Shown here: piece after piece, positions 6,841 through 13,473 of the stretch
How positions within the stretch are numbered: the stretch's first letter is position 1
How the letters are laid out: each line of letters begins with the position of its first letter
Origin: JAAZIN01 sp964441025
Lineage (GTDB): Bacteria; Bacillota; Dethiobacteria; DTU022
DNA: 17,951 bases
Assembly (NCBI GenBank): GCA_964441025.1
Contig: CAYTXG010000028.1
Span: 1 to 17,951 of the forward strand
Direction: 5' to 3'
The notes under the pieces: model-generated
Told to the model about the DNA's origin: nothing
Seen by the model: the letters and a program-made list of their open reading frames with translations, nothing else
Database searches by the model: none
Position numbers and translations under genes: made by a program

Positions 6841-7710
6841 TTAACTGTAGGCCTTCAAAGCCTCCGCACCCGTTGCTATCTCCACAATTTCACTGGTTAT
6901 GGCAGCCTGGCGTGCTTTATTGAAAGAAAGGGTCAGCTGTTCAATAACTTCGCCGGCATTGCCGGTGGCGCTCTCCATAGCTACCATCCTGGCACTGTGC
7001 TCACTTGCTTTGGCCTCCAGGAGGGCCTGGAAAACCCGCATCTCGCAATAGCGGGGCAAAATTATCTCCAACATACTCCTGGGCTCCGGTTCGTAAATAT
7101 AATCGATTCCCTCAGCCGGCTTCAGCGTTGGTGTAACTACAGGTAAAAACCTGTCCACCCGGATTTCGTGGCGAAGCGCCGAATGAAAACGGGCGTAGAT
7201 CAGGTTTACCTCATCCAGCACTCCATCAAGATAGAGATCCATCAACTGACGGGCCAGCTCCCGGGCCTGAGACATGTCGGGTTCATCTTCAATAGCTTCG
7301 TAATATTTCAACATTTCAACGGGTTTCCTCAAAAAGTAGCGCGCGCCTTTACCGCCTACCGCCACCAGCGCAACAGGATGCTCTTCTCTTTTCAGGCGGT
7401 CCACAGTTAAGCTAATCAGGTTGGCATTATAAGCCCCGGCAAGCCCCCGATCGCCGGTGATCAGAACATAGCCCACTTTGCCAACCTCCCGGGGGGCGAC
7501 AAGCGAAATTTCGCGGGCCTGGGGCGCCAGGGCCAGGCGGCCGACCACTTCGGCTATTTTGTAAGCGTAAGGGCGTGCCGCCCAAACCTGGCTTTGAGCC
7601 CGGCGCAGTTTGGCCGCGGCCACCATTTTCATGGCCCTGGTTACATGCTGGATATTGCCAATGGCCTGGATGCGCCGTTTTATATCCCTAATATTGGGCA
7701 AGGATTCCAC
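6841..7710 (-). CDS. atpG: F1Fo ATP synthase gamma subunit (rotor shaft)
   Basis: This 289-aa central-stalk subunit rotates inside the alpha3-beta3 ring. The N-terminal helix holds NIRDIKRRIQAIGNIQHVTRAM and then KMVAAAKLRRAQ. The C-terminal helix holds SATGNAGEVIEQLTLSFNKARQ followed by AAITSEIVEIATGAEAL; these are the two coiled-coil ends of the shaft. The middle Rossmann-like part includes VLITGDRGLAGAYN. The start is uncertain: GTG at 7710 gives VESLPNIRDI with weak GGCG upstream, while TTG three codons in would put GGTGGA closer to the start. The gene is 43 nt from atpA, with a small hairpin in the gap. Confidence 0.97.
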   Translation of the reverse strand: MESLPNIRDIKRRIQAIGNIQHVTRAMKMVAAAKLRRAQSQVWAARPYAYKIAEVVGRLALAPQAREISLVAPREVGKVGYVLITGDRGLAGAYNANLISLTVDRLKREEHPVALVAVGGKGARYFLRKPVEMLKYYEAIEDEPDMSQARELARQLMDLYLDGVLDEVNLIYARFHSALRHEIRVDRFLPVVTPTLKPAEGIDYIYEPEPRSMLEIILPRYCEMRVFQALLEAKASEHSARMVAMESATGNAGEVIEQLTLSFNKARQAAITSEIVEIATGAEALKAYS

Positions 7711-7727
7711 CGCCTTTGTCTTCCGCC

Positions 7728-7743
7728 ACCCGGCTTCCCGGGT
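7728..7743 (-). other. Intercistronic hairpin between atpA and atpG
   Basis: On the minus strand ACCCGG-GAAG-CCGGGT is a perfect 6-bp stem with a tetraloop, 17 nt upstream of the atpG GTG. No T run follows, so it is not a terminator. It may affect atpG translation or message decay (inference). Confidence 0.45.
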
Positions 7744-7753
7744 TTCTCTTTAA

Positions 7754-9283
7754 TCAAGAGGCCTCCTCGCCGGCCGGAGGTGCAAACCTCTCCTTAAATT
7801 CTAGAATGGTCCTTTTAAGTTCTTCCTCCATCCCCTCATCCAGGGCTTTCTTATCGCTGATGTTTTTCAGAAGATGGGGATGGCTGCCGTGTAAAAAGCG
7901 GAGGAATTCCTGTTCAAAGGCTTTGACCCTTTCTACAGGCAGGTCGTCCAGATATCGGTTAACTCCCGCAAAGATAACTGCGATCTGCTCTTCCACAGGC
8001 ATGGGCCGGTACTGGACCTGTTTAAGAAGCTCCATCATCCGTTCGCCCTGGGTCAGCCTGGACTGGGTGGCTTTATCAAGATCCGTCCCAAACTGGGCAA
8101 AAGCCGCCAGCTCCTGGTACTGAGCGAGATCCAGTCGAAGGTGCCCGGCGACCTGTTTCATCGCCGTCAGCTGGGCCGCCCCGCCGACTCGTGAAACCGA
8201 CAGCCCCACGTTGATTGCCGGACGCTGGCCGGCATAAAAAAGATCCGATTCCAGGTAGATCTGGCCGTCGGTAATGGAGATTACATTGGTCGGGATATAG
8301 GCGGACACGTCTCCGGCCTGCGTTTCAATGATGGGCAGAGCGGTAAGCGAACCGCCGCCGAAAGATTCATGCAGACAGACCGCCCTCTCCAGCAGGCGGG
8401 AGTGCAGGTAAAAAATATCTCCGGGATAGGCTTCCCGACCGGGGGGCCTTCTAAGAAGAAGGGAGAGCTCCCGGTAGGCTACTGCATGTTTCGACAGATC
8501 ATCGTAAACCACAAGGACATCCCTGTTCTGCTCGTACATAAAATACTCGCCCATGGCGCAGCCGGCATAAGGCGCCATGTAGAGCAGAGGCGCCGCTTCC
8601 CCGGCATTGGCCACCACCAGGGTGGTATATTCCATAGCGCCTGTCTCCTCGAGCTTCTGAATAACCGAGGCCACTGTGGAGGCTTTTTGCCCGACAGCCA
8701 CGTATATGCAGAGAACATCCTGGCCCTTCTGATTAATGATGGTATCAACAGCAATAGCTGTTTTCCCCGTCTGGCGATCGCCGATAATCAGCTCCCGCTG
8801 CCCCCGGCCGATGGGAATCATAGTATCGATAGCCTTGATCCCCGTTTGCAGAGGCACGCTCACCGGCTGGCGCTGGATCACCCCCGGGGCGCTGAATTCC
8901 GCCGGGCGGAATGTGTCGGTGTGAATCGGTCCTTTGCCGTCCAGGGGCACCCCCACAGGGTTGACCACCCTGCCGATGAGAGCATCGCCCCCGGGCACCT
9001 CCATGATCCGGGAGGTCCGTTTCACTTCGTCCCCTTCCTTGATATGCAGGTATGGACCCAAAATTACAGCTCCTACACTGTCTTGTTCCAGGTTCAAAGC
9101 CATGCCGAAGACACCCCCCGGAAATTCAAGGAGCTCGCCGGCCATAACATGTTCCAGCTGAACGCGAGCGATGCCGTCACCTACATAGGTCACGATGCCT
9201 TTGCTCTCTATCTCTATCTCCAGCTCATAGCGTTCAATCTGCTGCATCAGAATGCCGGTAATCTCATCGATCTTGTTATCCAA
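7754..9283 (-). CDS. atpA: F1Fo ATP synthase alpha subunit
   Basis: The 509-aa non-catalytic nucleotide-binding F1 subunit has Walker A GDRQTGKT (168-175) and VLVVYDDLSKHAVAYRELSL for the Walker B region. The arginine finger is in GLSVSRVGGAAQ and supplies R to the beta catalytic site. The start is TTG at 9283: AAAGGGGTGATC, an almost full anti-Shine-Dalgarno complement, lies just upstream and the protein begins at the family-typical N-terminal helix (DEITGILMQQIERYE). The gene is 41 nt after atpH. Confidence 0.98.
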   Translation of the reverse strand: MDNKIDEITGILMQQIERYELEIEIESKGIVTYVGDGIARVQLEHVMAGELLEFPGGVFGMALNLEQDSVGAVILGPYLHIKEGDEVKRTSRIMEVPGGDALIGRVVNPVGVPLDGKGPIHTDTFRPAEFSAPGVIQRQPVSVPLQTGIKAIDTMIPIGRGQRELIIGDRQTGKTAIAVDTIINQKGQDVLCIYVAVGQKASTVASVIQKLEETGAMEYTTLVVANAGEAAPLLYMAPYAGCAMGEYFMYEQNRDVLVVYDDLSKHAVAYRELSLLLRRPPGREAYPGDIFYLHSRLLERAVCLHESFGGGSLTALPIIETQAGDVSAYIPTNVISITDGQIYLESDLFYAGQRPAINVGLSVSRVGGAAQLTAMKQVAGHLRLDLAQYQELAAFAQFGTDLDKATQSRLTQGERMMELLKQVQYRPMPVEEQIAVIFAGVNRYLDDLPVERVKAFEQEFLRFLHGSHPHLLKNISDKKALDEGMEEELKRTILEFKERFAPPAGEEAS

Positions 9284-9324
9284 AACCCGATCACCCCTTT
9301 ACATCAGCTTAACAATAGCGCATG

Positions 9325-9828
9325 TCAAACTGTCTTTAAGTGGTCGCCTATGAGCTTTAGCTTTCTTTTTGCGCTGGCATCTATGACCCGGTCTTTCCAG
9401 CGCAGCACCATTCCCCCCAGTATTCCAGGATCGATTTTCATAACCAGGCGGACTTTTTTTCCTACTATCCCCGCCAGCCTCTGCTTCAGCTCAGACTCAA
9501 GGGCAGGAGTAATGGATGAAGCCAGCGTTACCTCTACCGGCTCCACATCTTTCTCTCTGTCCAGCAGGCGCTCATACTCGGGGACAATGGAGATGATCGT
9601 TTCCTGATCTTCCCTGCTCAACAGCTGGGGTAAAAGATCCCGCAGCGCTTTTTCTTTCCCCTGGGCAGAAATAAGCTCGTGCTGGAGGATTTTGCGAATC
9701 TTTGCATCTTCCTCCACTCTTCTTTTCAAGGAAAGCAGCTCTTCTCCCAGCTCTTCAGCCCGCCCCATTTTCCGCGCTTCGGAAAAAAGGGCTTCGGCAT
9801 AGACCCGGGCTATTTTGTCCTGACTCAC
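9325..9828 (-). CDS. atpH: F1Fo ATP synthase delta subunit
   Basis: The 167-aa peripheral-stalk subunit connects F1 to the b subunits. An N-terminal helical bundle (KIARVYAEALFSEARKMG onwards) and the family C-terminal signature MKIDPGILGGMVLRWKDRVIDAS then KRKLKLIGDHLK are present. GTG at 9828 overlaps the atpF stop by 4 nt (GTGA), which supports this start and translational coupling. Length is slightly short but normal. Confidence 0.95.
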   Translation of the reverse strand: MSQDKIARVYAEALFSEARKMGRAEELGEELLSLKRRVEEDAKIRKILQHELISAQGKEKALRDLLPQLLSREDQETIISIVPEYERLLDREKDVEPVEVTLASSITPALESELKQRLAGIVGKKVRLVMKIDPGILGGMVLRWKDRVIDASAKRKLKLIGDHLKTV

Positions 9829-10331
9829 TGTAACCTTTCCACCTCCGAAAGAGCCTCCTTAACCAGATGCTCCTGGTCGCCTGGGGTAAGAGCGCGAGCC
9901 ATGACCTTGCCGGCCGTAGTCACCACCAGGTCTGCGGCTTGCTGTCGAATATCCGCCAGGGCCGCCCTTTTCTCTCTTTCTATTTCCATCCGGGCCTGCT
10001 CCATAACCCGGCCGGCTTCCTCCCGGGCCTGGGCTACTATTTCCACGCGGGTGGTTTCGGCCATCTTTGTAGTCTTTTCCAGGATAGTCTGGGCTTCCCG
10101 GTGTGCCTCATCGATTTTGTGCTGGTAACTGGACAATAACTCCTCCGCCTCTACCCTGGCAGAGGATGCTTTGTTCAAATCGCCGCCGATCTGCTCTTCT
10201 CTGTCGTTAAAGCTTTTTGAAAGCGGTTTCCAGAGAATAAAATAGAGAATCACTATGACCACCGCAACATTTAGCGCCTGGAGAAGGAAAGTCGCAGGGT
10301 CAAATTTTAGGGCCTCAAATATGGCTCCCAT
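9825..10331 (-). CDS. atpF: F1Fo ATP synthase b subunit
   Basis: The 168-aa peripheral-stalk subunit has one N-terminal membrane helix (about residues 15-35, FLLQALNVAVVIVILYFIL, then WKPL). A long charged coiled coil rich in E, A, K and R follows (REEQIGGDLNKASSARVEAEELLSS region to the end). Only one b-type gene is present, so the stalk is probably a homodimer. The ATG at 10331 has AAAGGGGGTGACGTT directly upstream. A 12-bp hairpin separates it from atpE. Confidence 0.96.
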   Translation of the reverse strand: MGAIFEALKFDPATFLLQALNVAVVIVILYFILWKPLSKSFNDREEQIGGDLNKASSARVEAEELLSSYQHKIDEAHREAQTILEKTTKMAETTRVEIVAQAREEAGRVMEQARMEIEREKRAALADIRQQAADLVVTTAGKVMARALTPGDQEHLVKEALSEVERLQ

Positions 10332-10361
10332 AACGTCACCCCCTTTATTTTTGAGAAGCCG

Positions 10362-10395
10362 GGGCGGATAAATGAGAATATGGATTTATCCGCCC
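10362..10395 (-). other. Strong stem-loop in the atpE-atpF intercistronic gap
   Basis: GGGCGGATAAAT and ATTTATCCGCCC make a perfect 12-bp stem around a 10-nt loop, starting a few nt after the atpE stop and ending about 30 nt before the atpF start. It has no following T run, so it is unlikely to be an intrinsic terminator. A 3' stabiliser for the atpE message is a reasonable inference, because the c subunit is needed in far more copies than b. Confidence 0.8.
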
Positions 10396-10402
10396 TTGCC
10401 GT

Positions 10403-10621
10403 TTAGACAACTTTAGTCCATAGAAGGATGGCGATCACAAAGGAAAAGAGGGTCAACGCTTCGATAAATGCCAGAGCCAGAATCAAAGTGGTCCTGATAT
10501 CTCCGGCAGCCTCCGGCTGCCTGGCAGTACCCTCCATGGCAGCACGCGCAGCTATACCTTGAGCGTACGCGGAACCAAAAGCAGCCAGGGCTACGGCCAG
10601 CGCTACACTTAAATAACCCAT
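10403..10621 (-). CDS. atpE: F1Fo ATP synthase c subunit (ring proteolipid)
   Basis: This 72-aa hairpin of two membrane helices (about 4-25 and 46-68) is joined by the polar loop ARQPEAAGD that contacts gamma/epsilon. The ion-carrying carboxylate is E54 in AFIEALTLF. Helix 1 carries Q21, the position of a Na+ ligand in sodium-driven enzymes, but the residue after E54 is Ala and the Tyr of the sodium signature is F59. Proton use is the simpler prediction; see findings. The ATG at 10621 has GGGAGG about 9 nt upstream. A stem-loop follows the stop. Confidence 0.97.
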   Translation of the reverse strand: MGYLSVALAVALAAFGSAYAQGIAARAAMEGTARQPEAAGDIRTTLILALAFIEALTLFSFVIAILLWTKVV

Positions 10622-10645
10622 TATTACCTACCTCCCAATCAATTT

Positions 10646-11329
10646 TTAGTGTCCCTGGACCAGGCTGGTTATATAGATTACTGTCAACAGCGAGAAGACC
10701 AGGGCTTGAATAAGACCCATAATTACCCCCAATATCATTACCGGGGTAGGCACCAAAAAGGGTATGAGCGCAAACAGCACGGCAACCACTGTCTTCTCGC
10801 CAAACATGTTCGCAAAAAGACGGAGCGAAAGCGATACCGGCTTAACCAGCTCTTCAATGACGTTCAGGGGAAAAAGAAAGGGATTAGGCTGGAAAAAATG
10901 CTTGATATAACCCCAGAGCCCCTGTTTCCTGATACCTATGAGCTGTACTACGATTATGGTAACTACTGCAAAGCCAACCGTGGTCGACAGATCTGTTGTC
11001 GGCGGCCTCATGCCCGGAATCAACCAGGAGAGATTTAGAAACAGGATAAACACAAAGAGAGTGCCTACCAGCGGAAGATATTTCCGCCCTTCCCTGCCCA
11101 TGTTGCTCTCCAGGAGATCATAGAAAAATCCGGCCAGCATCTCCAGGAGATGCTGGGCTCCCCGGGGGACTATGCTGAGTTTCCTGGTGAGAACATAAGC
11201 CAGGGGCAGTAGGACGGCCATGATCACCCAGGTATTGACCACGGTGGAGGTTATAGGAATCGAACCCAGGTAAAACACAACCGACGGCTGAACATGCTCC
11301 AATACCCCCTGCAAGGCTTCAAAACCCAA
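10646..11329 (-). CDS. atpB: F1Fo ATP synthase a subunit
   Basis: The 227-aa membrane stator forms the ion half-channels next to the c ring. The essential arginine is R170 in KPVSLSLRLFANMFGEK, and the last helix carries Q208 (GLIQALVFSLL), equivalent to E. coli Q252. Hydrophobic segments at about 30-47, 86-104, 117-132, 182-198 and 200-222 fit five to six helices. The start is TTG at 11329, abutting the atpI TAA, with AAAGGAGG 10 nt upstream inside the atpI 3' end. This gives tight coupling with atpI. Confidence 0.96.
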   Translation of the reverse strand: MGFEALQGVLEHVQPSVVFYLGSIPITSTVVNTWVIMAVLLPLAYVLTRKLSIVPRGAQHLLEMLAGFFYDLLESNMGREGRKYLPLVGTLFVFILFLNLSWLIPGMRPPTTDLSTTVGFAVVTIIVVQLIGIRKQGLWGYIKHFFQPNPFLFPLNVIEELVKPVSLSLRLFANMFGEKTVVAVLFALIPFLVPTPVMILGVIMGLIQALVFSLLTVIYITSLVQGH

Positions 11330-11713
11330 TTAAGCTGTTCCTCCTTTCCTAAATATCAAGCAAAACGATTGACCCATATATGTCGCTACTTGAAGAAAGA
11401 GGCCGGTCATAACACCAAAAAGAAAAGGCACTCCAACCAGTATGGAAAGCCCTAAAAAACTGAAGAGAATGAGCATCCTGATTAGTGAACGGGTTATCAG
11501 CCTGGCAGTGGCTTTTTGGGGAGGGATACCCTCCTGATTTGTGACAGCGACCATCTGCCAGCGATAAAGCTGCCAGGCCGCAAAAGCTGCCAATAGGACC
11601 CCCAGCGCATATAACCGGTAACCCAGTAACAGCGCAACAATTGCAATTACCGCGCCCAGCACAAGCATTGTTTTTTCAGTACTATTAACCCTGTTATCAC
11701 TGGAGGCACCCAT
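11330..11713 (-). CDS. atpI: ATP synthase subunit I (AtpI-like membrane protein)
   Basis: The 127-aa protein has four predicted membrane helices (about 15-32, 35-50, 75-93, 96-115) and a basic loop RLITRSLIRM, the layout of the ATP synthase I family. Members help assemble the c ring or act with AtpZ in Mg2+/Ca2+ supply in Bacillus (family knowledge; not shown here). The ATG at 11713 has only a distant AAGGAAAG, so initiation may be weak. Its stop abuts the atpB TTG. Position between atpZ and atpB is the main support, because these proteins are poorly conserved in sequence. Confidence 0.82.
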   Translation of the reverse strand: MGASSDNRVNSTEKTMLVLGAVIAIVALLLGYRLYALGVLLAAFAAWQLYRWQMVAVTNQEGIPPQKATARLITRSLIRMLILFSFLGLSILVGVPFLFGVMTGLFLQVATYMGQSFCLIFRKGGTA

Positions 11714-11770
11714 ATTTCTTATTCTACTTTCCTTTTTCAGTTATTTCTAGCGCCGCTGAATTATTATATT

Positions 11771-12082
11771 CTACCGCTCTCCATTATCTCCTTCATTAAC
11801 CTGACAAGTATCAACTGTTACTTCATGTTGTTTCTCTTCTTCTAGTTTTTTATGTTTATCTATTTCAACTAATTTAGATAATTCGCTCCATAAGTTATAA
11901 AATCCTGCCCCCACACTTAAAAAAATACCCAGCAGCAAAAATAACGGAGATGTTCCCAGGCGCCGGTCAAGCCAGTCTCCGCCGAAAATACCCAGCAGCA
12001 TGGTCAGGATCATGGATATCCCGAAAGAAAACGCCAAATTAATGTAGCGTGCGTATTTCAACCAGCGCTTCTTTTCAGTCAT
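11771..12082 (-). CDS. atpZ: AtpZ/AtpI-family protein, first gene of the ATP synthase operon
   Basis: The 103-aa protein has two membrane helices (about 13-33 and 46-62) with the family pattern GIFGGDWLDRRLGTSPLFLL then LGIFLSVGAGFYNLW. A charged hydrophilic tail follows (EEEKQHEVTVDTCQVNEGDN). This matches the small ATPase gene-1 (AtpZ) family that precedes atpI in many Firmicutes, where AtpZ and AtpI are proposed to form a Mg2+/Ca2+ channel. The ATG at 12082 has GGGAGG 9 nt upstream. The gene, the following 57-bp gap and the start of atpI are more AT-rich than their neighbours. Confidence 0.85.
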   Translation of the reverse strand: MTEKKRWLKYARYINLAFSFGISMILTMLLGIFGGDWLDRRLGTSPLFLLLGIFLSVGAGFYNLWSELSKLVEIDKHKKLEEEKQHEVTVDTCQVNEGDNGER

Positions 12083-12304
12083 CTTTGCCGGCCTCCCGGA
12101 ACTGCCCAGCTGCCGCTGTTCGCCCCCCAGCAGCGCGCCAAAGGGGTAACGCTGTCCGGTATTTCTGTTTGCTTAAAAAAGACTTTCGCATGGCTGCCCC
12201 GTGAAGGCGCGCCGCTGGAACTCTGCAGTGGGATTCTGTTGGAAAAGGGTGAAGGCTATGTGGCAAAGTGATCGCAGGATAAACGCCACAGGCTCCCTGA
12301 AACC
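12083..12304 (-). other. ispF-atpZ intergenic region (222 bp), no clear promoter
   Basis: I searched for -35/-10 pairs and found none close to consensus on the minus strand, and no intrinsic terminator. GTGGC...GCCAC (around 12263-12289) is a weak long-loop dyad. A 38-codon ATG frame from 12192 (starting MRKSFLSKQKYRT) overlaps the atpZ start by 8 nt but has a poor ribosome site and no recognisable product. The ATP synthase operon may therefore be read through from the ispD-ispF unit or use a non-consensus promoter. Confidence 0.4.
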
Positions 12305-12793
12305 TCAAGCCCGGGACCGCAGCAGCACTGCTGCCTGGGCGGCAATCGCTTCACCCCGTCCGCATACTCCCATCCCCTCGGTAGTGGTTGCTTTAATGGA
12401 TACGGCGCCCCCCGGAAGATCGAGGACCGAGGCGATGTTCTTCTTCATATCCTCAACAAAGGGATCCAGCTGCGGGGCCTGGGCAATTATAATCATATCG
12501 GTATTCGCTACATGATAGCTCTCCCTGCCAATTATTCTTCCCACCTCATCCAAAAGTTTCAGACTCGATATATTAAGGTAACGTTCATCTCCCGGAGGAA
12601 AATAGCAGCCGATATCACGAAGCCCGGCCCCGCCGAGCATGGCATCCATGAGCGCGTGCAGCAGCACATCGGCGTCGGAATAACCTTCCAGCCCCTGGGG
12701 AAAGGGAATTGTAACCCCGCCGATGATCAGGGGAATCCCCCGGGCAAGGCGGTGCAGATCAAAACCGATACCCACTCGAAACAGCCCTAGCAC
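12305..12793 (-). CDS. ispF: 2-C-methyl-D-erythritol 2,4-cyclodiphosphate synthase
   Basis: This 162-aa MEP-pathway enzyme converts CDP-ME 2-phosphate to ME-2,4-cyclodiphosphate with loss of CMP. The metal ligands D12, H14 (GFDLHRL) and H46 (LLHALMDAML) are present, as are DIGCYFPPGD and the nucleotide site KATTTEGMGVCGRGEAIAAQA. The usual GHSDAD segment reads GYSDAD, so the His equivalent to E. coli H34 is Tyr38. The GTG start at 12793 overlaps the ispD stop but has its A/G-rich site too close. The in-frame GTG at 12775, 9 nt after AGGG, is an equally good or better start and gives 156 aa. It follows ispD as in most Firmicutes. Confidence 0.95.
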   Translation of the reverse strand: MLGLFRVGIGFDLHRLARGIPLIIGGVTIPFPQGLEGYSDADVLLHALMDAMLGGAGLRDIGCYFPPGDERYLNISSLKLLDEVGRIIGRESYHVANTDMIIIAQAPQLDPFVEDMKKNIASVLDLPGGAVSIKATTTEGMGVCGRGEAIAAQAAVLLRSRA

Positions 12794-13473
12794 CCCCTTT
12801 TGATCAGCACCCCGGCAACAGCAAGGTCCAGAGGATCGGTTATCTTGATATTGGAGGCGCTGCCGGCCACGGCGCAGATCTCTCCGCCCAGCAGTTCCAG
12901 AAGGCCGGCATCATCAGTGGCTTCGACGCCCAGGGCTTGCGCTCTCCGGTAAGCATCCAGGATCAAGCGTCTCCTGAATATTTGCGGCGTTTGCGCCCTT
13001 ACCAGCTTTTCACGGGACATAGTGCACCGGATCATGCCGCTGCCGGAGATCTCTTTCAATGTATCTGTCATGGGGATTACGGGAACAGCGGCGCCGTAGC
13101 GCAGCGCCGCCTTCAATACAGCATCGAAAAGCCCGCAGGTAACAAAAGGGCGGACTCCGTCATGAATACAGACCATCTCCGCCTCCGGTGAAACTTCCTG
13201 AAGCCCGCGCCACACGGAATCCTGCCGGCGCCGGCCCCCTTCAATAAACGCAACCTTTTCCAGGGGACAGTACGCCTTTAGCATATCACAGGCATACCCT
13301 GTCTCACCGGGAGGAACAATAACGGCAATACGTTCTACCGCCCGGTGGCGAGTAAACAGGTCCAATGTGCGGGCCAGGATGGGAACCCCTTCGAGCATAA
13401 GGTACTGTTTTTTGATTTCACCGCCCATGCGCTGCCCCCGGCCCGAAGCGGCGATGAGCACGTCAACCTGCAT
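12787..13473 (-). CDS. ispD: 2-C-methyl-D-erythritol 4-phosphate cytidylyltransferase
   Basis: The 228-aa MEP-pathway enzyme joins CTP and MEP to give CDP-ME. The CTP-binding loop is AASGRGQRMGG (8-18) with KKQY following (normally IPAAGxGxRMG; here a variant ASG). GGRRRQDSV, CIHDGVRPFV, RAQTPQIFR, TDDAGLLELLG and the C-terminal GSASNIKITDPLDL are all family motifs. The ATG directly follows the stop of the PIN-TRAM gene (TAAATG), and the 3' end overlaps or abuts ispF, so the three genes form one operon. Length is normal. Confidence 0.96.
   Translation of the reverse strand: MQVDVLIAASGRGQRMGGEIKKQYLMLEGVPILARTLDLFTRHRAVERIAVIVPPGETGYACDMLKAYCPLEKVAFIEGGRRRQDSVWRGLQEVSPEAEMVCIHDGVRPFVTCGLFDAVLKAALRYGAAVPVIPMTDTLKEISGSGMIRCTMSREKLVRAQTPQIFRRRLILDAYRRAQALGVEATDDAGLLELLGGEICAVAGSASNIKITDPLDLAVAGVLIKRGC

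Noticed and set aside
8369..9607. A 412-codon plus-strand open frame opposite atpA/atpH.
   Set aside because: It is the antisense shadow of strongly conserved atpA and atpH, has no recognisable domain and no ribosome site or promoter of its own.
12075..12308. A 77-codon minus-strand frame filling the ispF-atpZ gap.
   Set aside because: Composition looks like random GC-rich sequence, it overlaps atpZ by 8 nt, and it has no good ribosome site or known homologue; kept only as a note on the intergenic entry.
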